Assembly: GCA_023664365.1 (NCBI GenBank)
Contig: JAMPFR010000030.1
Coordinates: 1 to 38,793 of the forward strand
Direction: 5' to 3'
Source: Acetatifactor muris
GTDB taxonomy: Bacteria; Bacillota; Clostridia; Lachnospirales; Lachnospiraceae
Length of the DNA stretch: 38,793 bases
Numbering within the stretch: position 1 is the first letter of the stretch; every line of letters begins with the position of its first letter. Below, piece by piece: positions 33,179 to 38,793 of this stretch. The notes below the pieces were generated by a model. That model was not told the origin of the DNA, made no database searches, and was given only the letters and a program-made list of their open reading frames with translations. Made by a program: the position numbers and the translations under genes.

Positions 33179-33669
33179 CTTCTGATATCCCATTGAGGGG
33201 AGATGCTTGGGATCGCGCCCTGAAAGAACTTGGTACGATATTTAGTACGAGAACAAATTATAGCCTGTTTCTGCTCAGTTGTTCTATCGGGATCATGTAT
33301 GACCAGAGGATAGAGAAACCGGAAGAAAAGACTATAGCAGAGGAACATTCTGTTCCGAGAAATGTCATTCATAACAATGATAACGGTAAACTTGATTTGA
33401 TGTTACAGGCAGCTATTTTATCGACGACGACGGTTGATTTTACTGAGGATGAACGGCTTGAGATTGCTTTTGGAGATTCCACGGATTTTAATAAGAGAGA
33501 CTTTCTGGTTCAGTTTGCTAATTATGGCGTAACTAAATTGGTTGAACAGATTGGCGTAACGGAACTGGAAACAATGGAGAATATTAAGAATTTTCTTTGT
33601 ACTTCTGTAGAGGGAAGGAATTTTGATATTGACAGCTTGCCGGATGAAATACTCCTCATGGACGAGTAA
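33169..33669 (+). CDS. Hypothetical protein closing the first defence operon
   Basis: This 166-residue, mostly helical acidic protein starts at ATG 33169, overlapping the ATPase stop by 10 bases. It contains STRTNYSLFLLSCSIGIMYDQ near residues 25-45 and a DFTEDERLEIAFGDSTDFNK segment in the middle. I do not recognise the family. Its size, place after an SMC-like ATPase and helical N-terminus loosely recall DndE after DndD, but no sequence identity is evident. It is followed at once by the terminator/promoter element that begins the dnd operon. Confidence 0.75.
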   Translation: MELTSDIPLRGDAWDRALKELGTIFSTRTNYSLFLLSCSIGIMYDQRIEKPEEKTIAEEHSVPRNVIHNNDNGKLDLMLQAAILSTTTVDFTEDERLEIAFGDSTDFNKRDFLVQFANYGVTKLVEQIGVTELETMENIKNFLCTSVEGRNFDIDSLPDEILLMDE

Positions 33670-33673
33670 TGTA

Positions 33674-33702
33674 TTGACAAAACGCCCCTACTTAAGTATA
33701 CT
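33674..33702 (+). promoter_or_regulatory. Near-consensus sigma-A promoter of the dnd operon
   Basis: Perfect TTGACA (33674-33679), a 17-base spacer and TATACT (33697-33702, 5/6). This is the strongest promoter in the window. Transcription would start near 33709, inside the palindrome, about 30 bases before dndB. Confidence 0.75.
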
Positions 33703-33723
33703 ACTTAAGTAGGGGCGTTTTTT
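33679..33723 (+). terminator. 20-bp perfect hairpin terminator between the defence operons
   Basis: A 20-bp perfect stem with a 3-base TAC loop (33679-33698 with 33702-33721) is followed by a T-run and preceded by an A-run. It can therefore end transcripts from the first defence operon, and in principle transcripts from the right too. It shares its bases with the dnd promoter. Confidence 0.8.
33689..33711 (+). promoter_or_regulatory. Double palindrome overlapping the dnd -10 box, likely operator
   Basis: Two copies of the self-complementary decamer TACTTAAGTA are separated by TAC. The right copy starts at the last base of the -10 box and covers the predicted start of transcription. A dimeric repressor bound here would block RNA polymerase. 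DndB, encoded just downstream, is reported to repress dnd transcription in other bacteria by binding a palindrome at its own promoter, which makes it the first candidate. Confidence 0.55.
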
Positions 33724-33738
33724 GAAAGGAAATATACG

Positions 33739-34815
33739 ATGAATTATAAATATCAGTTTCCTGTTGTGAAGGGAAAGCAGTCTGGACGAGAATACTATAT
33801 TGCTATGGTTCCATTAGGGATGTTAAATAGATTATTTGGTGAAGATAATGAGTATGTTCCGCCAGAATATAGAGCGCAAAGAAAATTGAATGAAGCAAGG
33901 ATTCCAGAGATAAAAAAATATATTCTTCATAACAGGGAAACCTATGTCTTTTCAGCATTGGCAGCGTCTATAGATGGTAAACATACTTTTATTTCAGCTG
34001 ATAATGGTGAATTGGGAACATTGGAAGTTGATATGGATGCCAAATTTCTTATCAATGATGGGCAGCATAGAAAAGCGGCGATTTTGGCAGCATTGGAAGA
34101 GGCTCCGGAATTGGCTGAGGAAACTATTTCGGTTGTTTTTTACGAGGATCGGGGATTGGAAAGAAGTCAGCAAATGTTTACTGATTTGAATAAACATGCT
34201 GTGAAAACTTCTAATTCCATTGCTGAGTTGTATGATTCCCGCGATTCCTTAGCAGTGGCTACAAGGAACGTGATTTCGGAAAATCCGTTTTTAGATGAAT
34301 ATGTTGATAAGGAGAAGGATATACTTGGCAAATTTTCTTCTTCACTTTTCACATTGAGCACATTTTATAATGCAAATAGAAGGATTCTGCGAAGGAATAA
34401 TTGTGACGAAGAGTTTCAGGCTTTCATTAAGGAGTTTTGGGATCAAGTGGTTGAACATATGCCCCCTTGGAAAGAAATAACGGAAAAACAGCTTTCTAAG
34501 GTTGATTTGAGAGAACAGTATATTGCTTCGCAGGCTGTGGTGATACAGGCATTAGGTAAACTGGGGGCTTATTTGTACGATAATTCACGCGAAGATTTAA
34601 GTGTTTTGAAGGGTTTGGAAAAGATTAACTGGAAAAGAAGCAATTCGGTGTGGAAGCTTAGGGTTATACGAAACAACGGACGTATGATAAACAGTGAGAA
34701 AGCTATTTCTTTGGCTGTAATAGCTATCAAAAATATGCTCGGAATTGATTTGCTGGAGGATGAGGTATTTGAAGAGGATAGCTTTAAGGATACAGTGCTA
34801 AACGGAGAAAAATAA
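33739..34815 (+). CDS. dndB: DndB, DGQHR-domain protein of DNA phosphorothioation
   Basis: This 358-residue protein starts at ATG 33739 behind GAAAGGA. It contains the diagnostic DGQHR motif (residues 107-111, FLINDGQHRKAAIL) followed by FTDLNKHAVKTSNS, as in the DndB/DGQHR family. DndB is not needed for sulfur insertion. In other species it tunes the frequency of phosphorothioation and represses the dnd operon. It is the first gene of the operon, next to the palindromic promoter. Length matches the family. The gene is AT-rich like the rest of the cargo. It ends one base before dndC. Confidence 0.9.
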   Translation: MNYKYQFPVVKGKQSGREYYIAMVPLGMLNRLFGEDNEYVPPEYRAQRKLNEARIPEIKKYILHNRETYVFSALAASIDGKHTFISADNGELGTLEVDMDAKFLINDGQHRKAAILAALEEAPELAEETISVVFYEDRGLERSQQMFTDLNKHAVKTSNSIAELYDSRDSLAVATRNVISENPFLDEYVDKEKDILGKFSSSLFTLSTFYNANRRILRRNNCDEEFQAFIKEFWDQVVEHMPPWKEITEKQLSKVDLREQYIASQAVVIQALGKLGAYLYDNSREDLSVLKGLEKINWKRSNSVWKLRVIRNNGRMINSEKAISLAVIAIKNMLGIDLLEDEVFEEDSFKDTVLNGEK

Positions 34816-34816
34816 G

Positions 34817-36196
34817 ATGAACAATTCAGTATTCCCGGAATGTAAGGAAATCATTGAGGAAATGAAACTTGTGTATACACATGATTCAAGACCTTGGCTG
34901 GTAGGATTTAGCGGTGGTAAGGATTCAACCTTATTATGCTGCCTGATATTTGAAATGTTAAAGACGCTGAAGGCGGAACAGATTAATAAGAAAGTGTATA
35001 TTATTTCTTCCGATACGATGGTTGAGAATCCTATTGTGAAGAAATATATGCATGAAATGAATTCTCTGATTGGGGAATATGGTAAAGGGTATTTGATTGA
35101 AAGTAAGGTCATATATCCGGAAATAGAGAAAACATTCTGGTCCTGCCTGATTGGATTAGGCTATCCTACACCGGAGCCTCCGGGTTTCAGGTGGTGTACC
35201 GACAAATTAAAAATCCAACCTCTGAACAACTTTGTTACGGATACCATCAATAGCAATGGTGAAGTTGTGATGCTTCTGGGGGTTAGAAAAGCTGAAAGCA
35301 GTTATCGGGCAAGGGGAATCAAAAACAGGGAAATTGAAGGGAAACTTCTGATACCACATACGGATATAAAGAATGCATATGTATATAACCCCCTCACGGA
35401 ATTGCCAAATGAAAAGATATGGAATTATTTGTTAAGTGGGGACGCGCTTACGCCTTGGCATTCTGATAATAAATATCTCTTTTCGCTTTATCAGGGGGAA
35501 GAACTTGGAGAAGAACAGAGTGCTCTTGGACAGGTGGATGAGAATAAAATGGCTGTCACCGGGAATTCCAGGTTTGGCTGTTGGATCTGTACAATGGTAA
35601 AAGAGGATAAGTCCCTTAAAAGATTTATTGATAATGGGGAAACGTGGCTTATACCTCTCAGAGACTTTAGAAACTGGCTTATGGAAATTAGAAACAGTCC
35701 TCAGTATAGGGAAAGAAAGAGAAGAAATGGGGCAGTATATGTAAGGAATGACGGTGAGCTTGGCTTTGGCTCATTTAGCATGGCAGCACGAAGGGAAATT
35801 CTTGAAAGGCTGTTACAGTTGGAAGTAGATACAGGGTTAGAGCTGATATCGATAGATGAACTGCGGGCGATTGATAAAATGTGGGAAGATGAGGGTGATT
35901 TGAACAGGCGGACGCTTGTGGATCTGTATTTCCGGATTAAAGGGGAGAAACTTCCATGGGATGAATATAGGCAGCCGCTGTTCTCTGAGGATGCGTTTGA
36001 GATTATTCAGGATACCTGCAGAAAGTATGGAATAGAATATGAGATGCTTTGCAAGCTGGTGGTAACTGTGGAGAATAACAAGCACTATACGAGAGGTCAG
36101 AAGGTCAATAAGGCATTTGATAGGATTGTAAATGAAGGTTGGCTCCATTTTGACAATATAAAAAAGGCGAAAGAAGTAATGACTGATGAGAATTGA
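34817..36196 (+). CDS. dndC: DndC, PAPS-reductase-like sulfurtransferase
   Basis: This 459-residue protein starts at ATG 34817. The PP-loop SGGKDS (residues 32-37) binds and hydrolyses ATP. Cysteines in RWCTDKLK (about 127) and GCWICTMVK (about 255) are candidate ligands of the 4Fe-4S cluster. VRKAESSYRARG is also typical of this family. DndC activates DNA and takes sulfur from the cysteine desulfurase to replace a non-bridging backbone oxygen. No dndA is present, so a host IscS-like enzyme is presumably the donor. The stop overlaps the dndD start by 11 bases, which couples their translation. Confidence 0.95.
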   Translation: MNNSVFPECKEIIEEMKLVYTHDSRPWLVGFSGGKDSTLLCCLIFEMLKTLKAEQINKKVYIISSDTMVENPIVKKYMHEMNSLIGEYGKGYLIESKVIYPEIEKTFWSCLIGLGYPTPEPPGFRWCTDKLKIQPLNNFVTDTINSNGEVVMLLGVRKAESSYRARGIKNREIEGKLLIPHTDIKNAYVYNPLTELPNEKIWNYLLSGDALTPWHSDNKYLFSLYQGEELGEEQSALGQVDENKMAVTGNSRFGCWICTMVKEDKSLKRFIDNGETWLIPLRDFRNWLMEIRNSPQYRERKRRNGAVYVRNDGELGFGSFSMAARREILERLLQLEVDTGLELISIDELRAIDKMWEDEGDLNRRTLVDLYFRIKGEKLPWDEYRQPLFSEDAFEIIQDTCRKYGIEYEMLCKLVVTVENNKHYTRGQKVNKAFDRIVNEGWLHFDNIKKAKEVMTDEN

Positions 36197-38330
36197 GAAG
36201 ATTATCCTATATAATTTTGGTTCTTATTTGGGTGAAAATATATTTGACCTATGTTCGCTGAATTCCTCCAATGGGAAGGTAGTATTGATTGGCGGCAAGA
36301 ATGGCGCAGGTAAAACTACGCTGTTCTCCGGTATCAAGCTTGCGTTGTATGGGTATAGGGCGTCAGGGTACCAAAATCTGAATTCCCACTACAGGAAAGA
36401 AGTAAAAAAATTCTTTAATGATGCAGCCAGATATGATATGTCTGAAAATTGTTATGTTGAAGTATCGCTGAAAATGTCAAATGGGCAAACGGAAGACGAA
36501 TATATATTGCGCAGGCAGTGGAATGTATTATCAGAGAAGTTGGAAGAGTTTGAGAATTTTAGCATATTTAAGAATGGAATTGAGTTAGATGAGGAGGAAC
36601 AGTCTGATTTTGACAATTATCTGCTCAATATCATTCCGCCCGAACTGTTTGATATGTTTTTCTTTGATGGGGAGCAGATAGCTGATTATTTTCTTGGTGA
36701 CGATGGCAGTGAGAAGGTCAGAAATGCTTTTATGATTCTCTGTGGATATGACACATTCGATATCATAGAGCGAAATTTCAGGCGTATTACATACGGAAAA
36801 AAGGGAACTGTAGTAAACAGCACAGAGTATTTGGATTTAAGAGATCAGAAAGAGGAACTGGAGAGAGAATTGTCGAAACTCAATGAAGAGGTTTCGGACG
36901 TACAGGATTCAATCGATATGTACAAAGCGGGACTGGTAAAACTTGATAAAGCGTACAGATTGTCTGGCGGAATCTTGCAGGAGGAACTAAATAGGAAGCT
37001 TGTGCTGCTTAAGGAGGAGGAACATTTTAGGGAAGAACAAAATAGCTTACTAAAGAAGATGGCAAATGAGGAAATCCCGTTTATTATTGTTCACAATTTG
37101 CTTCAAAGGTTGGAAAGGCAGATTGAGGATGAGACGGACAAGCAAAAATTAGAGATTCTGCAGGACTCATTGGTTCGTCTGTTGCCTGGCGTTTTGAAGA
37201 ATGTGTATCAGAAATTGGAATGGCATGACGATGATGAACTTACGCAGCTTGTAATAGATGAAATGGCATCAGAAGCCGAAAAGAATAGCAGCACTCATAC
37301 GCAGGAAATTCTGCGCCTTTCCGCAGATGACAGTCGGCATTTGCGTCAAATGATTGCGCGTTATTTGAATATTTCCAGAGAAGATGTAATCACGGCGGAA
37401 CATGAACTGAAAGCATCGTTGGTAAGAAGTCAGAAATTGCGGGAAGAGATTGATAAGAGTCACGTTGAAGGGGCGGATGATTATTTGAAAGAGCGGGTTG
37501 AGTTGACCGCAAAAATTGATAAAGGTACCGAGCGGAGAGTTGAACTTTCTGAGATTATTCAAAAAAAGAGCATTGAGTTACAGGAAGTTGTCGTTTTATC
37601 AAAACGAGCTGAAAAGAAGCTGGATGAAGAATTAAAAAACCAGTCAATAATTGATCTTTCACAGAAGTCGGTGGCTTTTCTTTCCGAACTGCAACAGCGT
37701 TTATATTCCAGTGAGATAGAAAAAGTGGAACGGCTGTTCATGAAGAAGATTAAACAGCTTGCAAGAAAGACGAATTTTATTGATAAAATTCTTATAGATT
37801 CATATTTTAATGTGCATATATATAAGAATGTGGTATATGAGGCTCGCCAGATTGTAAAACGTGTCAATAGTATGGGGATTGAGAAATACTTGCAGGAATA
37901 CGGAGAAGTGCATTGTGAGAGTATTCTCCAGAATACAAAATGTTCCGATATGCCAGAATTCGTTTCAAAGTATGCAGACAGCTCCAAAATGATTGAGTGT
38001 TTACAGGAGATAGAAAAATCAAGACTTTCAAAAGGTGAAAAGCAGGTGTTTATCATGTCTTTGTACTGGGCATTGGTTCAGCTGAGTAATCATGAGGTTC
38101 CTTTTGTTATAGACACACCATTTGCAAGGATTGATACTGAGCATAGATCCAATATAACAAAAAACTTTTTTATGGATCTGCAGGGACAGGTATTTATTTT
38201 TTCAACCAATGAGGAAATCGTTGGAGAGAATTATAAGGTTATTTCAAAAGATATTAAAGCGAAATTTATCTTGGAAAACCTTGATAATACCAGAACTTTA
38301 GTAACACCTAATAAATACTTCGGAGAATAA
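36186..38330 (+). CDS. dndD: DndD, SMC-like ATPase of DNA phosphorothioation
   Basis: This 714-residue ATPase starts at ATG 36186, inside the end of dndC. Walker A is GGKNGAGKTT (residues 36-45). FFFDGEQIADYF lies near 160, and long coiled coils span about 215-300 and 405-480. The ABC-type signature LSKGEKQ is near 615 and Walker B PFVIDTPFARID near 639. DndD works with DndC and DndE, probably opening or nicking the DNA for sulfur insertion. It differs from the ATPase of the first defence operon in length, hinge and overall sequence, although both share the KNGxGKTT loop and the FFFDGE motif. Confidence 0.94.
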   Translation: MRIEKIILYNFGSYLGENIFDLCSLNSSNGKVVLIGGKNGAGKTTLFSGIKLALYGYRASGYQNLNSHYRKEVKKFFNDAARYDMSENCYVEVSLKMSNGQTEDEYILRRQWNVLSEKLEEFENFSIFKNGIELDEEEQSDFDNYLLNIIPPELFDMFFFDGEQIADYFLGDDGSEKVRNAFMILCGYDTFDIIERNFRRITYGKKGTVVNSTEYLDLRDQKEELERELSKLNEEVSDVQDSIDMYKAGLVKLDKAYRLSGGILQEELNRKLVLLKEEEHFREEQNSLLKKMANEEIPFIIVHNLLQRLERQIEDETDKQKLEILQDSLVRLLPGVLKNVYQKLEWHDDDELTQLVIDEMASEAEKNSSTHTQEILRLSADDSRHLRQMIARYLNISREDVITAEHELKASLVRSQKLREEIDKSHVEGADDYLKERVELTAKIDKGTERRVELSEIIQKKSIELQEVVVLSKRAEKKLDEELKNQSIIDLSQKSVAFLSELQQRLYSSEIEKVERLFMKKIKQLARKTNFIDKILIDSYFNVHIYKNVVYEARQIVKRVNSMGIEKYLQEYGEVHCESILQNTKCSDMPEFVSKYADSSKMIECLQEIEKSRLSKGEKQVFIMSLYWALVQLSNHEVPFVIDTPFARIDTEHRSNITKNFFMDLQGQVFIFSTNEEIVGENYKVISKDIKAKFILENLDNTRTLVTPNKYFGE

Positions 38331-38334
38331 TAAT

Positions 38335-38712
38335 ATGCAATTCAGATTAAAAACGTCTAAAAGAACGCAGGATATTTATGAGGCAATTTATCAGAGAGAG
38401 TATTTACAGCCATTTGCGCTCTCTAAGATCTCCATCAGCTTGGCTTTGAGAAGTGGATATAATTCAGCTGAGGATGATACTGTTTATGATGTAAATGGTC
38501 TTGACCTAAACAGGCAGACTATCACCAGCGATAATGATCTACTTTTTAAGGCCTTGATAGAAGTAAATGAGGAAAGGCATATTTCGGAAGAGGAGTATTT
38601 TCCGGAGGTAGTAAAAAAATACATTGATTATGGAGCGATTCTGCTGGAGCAGGAATACAGGTATAGTCGAGAAATTTATAGTCATTTGGTGAATTTGGAC
38701 GCAGGTATTTGA
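38335..38712 (+). CDS. dndE: DndE, small DNA-binding protein of phosphorothioation
   Basis: This 125-residue helical protein starts at ATG 38335, four bases after dndD, with GGAG upstream. The segments LKTSKRTQDIYEAIY and ALSKISISLALRSGYN fit DndE, whose members form a small positively charged surface that binds nicked double-stranded DNA. Identification rests strongly on its position after dndBCD and on its length. The segment YSREIYSHLVNLDAGI closes the protein. It ends one base before another ATG, so the operon goes on. Confidence 0.87.
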   Translation: MQFRLKTSKRTQDIYEAIYQREYLQPFALSKISISLALRSGYNSAEDDTVYDVNGLDLNRQTITSDNDLLFKALIEVNEERHISEEEYFPEVVKKYIDYGAILLEQEYRYSREIYSHLVNLDAGI

Positions 38713-38713
38713 C

Positions 38714-38793
38714 ATGGCTGGTTGGAATCTAAAGAGTGGAATCTTAACTGAATACTGTACCAGTGAGGAAAGAATTTGGTCTTTGCTTAATTA
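38714..38793 (+). CDS. Start of a further gene in the dnd operon (partial, unidentified)
   Basis: ATG 38714 lies one base after the dndE stop and the frame stays open for 26 codons to the window edge (MAGWNLKSGILTEYCTSEER...). Such tight spacing means it belongs to the dnd operon. Too little is visible to name it. A further phosphorothioation-linked gene would be expected here. Confidence 0.6.
   Translation, partial: MAGWNLKSGILTEYCTSEERIWSLLN

Overview
The window looks like part of an integrative and conjugative element (ICE) of a gut-type Firmicute, most likely a Lachnospiraceae or related Clostridia. The evidence is the gene order (Maff2 - VirB6/TrbL-like - DUF3849 - PrgI - VirB4 - DUF6674 - M23 peptidase - DUF4315 - DUF4366 - topoisomerase III - giant methylase/helicase - MobC - toprim - MOBP relaxase), the strong GGAGG ribosome binding sites, the frequent TTG starts and the Gram-positive sigma-A promoters. 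All genes are on the + strand. The window holds neither end of the element: the coupling protein should lie to the left, and the integrase and attachment sites are not visible.

Layout. Positions 1-9856 are the GC-rich type IV secretion operon, with many genes overlapping by 1-74 bases. Positions 9840-21805 hold topB, a stand-alone EAL-domain c-di-GMP phosphodiesterase, and a 2978-residue ArdC-N/MutS-I-like/methyltransferase/SNF2-helicase protein. A complete TnpV-family gene is overprinted in the +1 frame of that giant gene (13755-14123). Positions 21807-25815 are the mobilization block (MobC, toprim protein, relaxase). It is interrupted by a compact type I toxin-antitoxin locus (22248-22662: sense promoter, 41-residue membrane peptide, convergent antisense RNA with its own promoter and terminator) and by an AT-rich single-gene insertion encoding a HEPN-like protein. 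Positions 25820-26254 hold a strong terminator, a gene-poor stretch of inverted repeats that is an oriT candidate, and a tiny Cys-rich ORF.

From 26285 base composition drops and a defence cargo begins. Operon 1 (26397-33669) starts from an extended -10 promoter. It encodes a protein combining an RNA-polymerase alpha-CTD-like HhH with a sigma-70 region-4-like helix-turn-helix, a PLD-helicase, a 56-residue protein, an SMC/DndD-like ATPase and a 166-residue protein. Operon 2 (33739 to beyond the right edge) is dndB-dndC-dndD-dndE, the DNA phosphorothioation genes, followed by the first 26 codons of another gene. There is no dndA, so sulfur is presumably supplied by a host cysteine desulfurase.

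The two defence operons are separated by one 45-base element. It is at once a perfect 20-bp-stem terminator for operon 1, a near-consensus promoter (TTGACA-17-TATACT) for operon 2, and a double palindrome that would suit an autoregulatory operator, plausibly for DndB. Operon 1 is the best candidate for an unusual system: a phosphorothioate-dependent effector module unlike bacterial DndFGH. It may belong to the PbeABCD type described with DndCDEA in haloarchaea, but I could not verify that from sequence alone.
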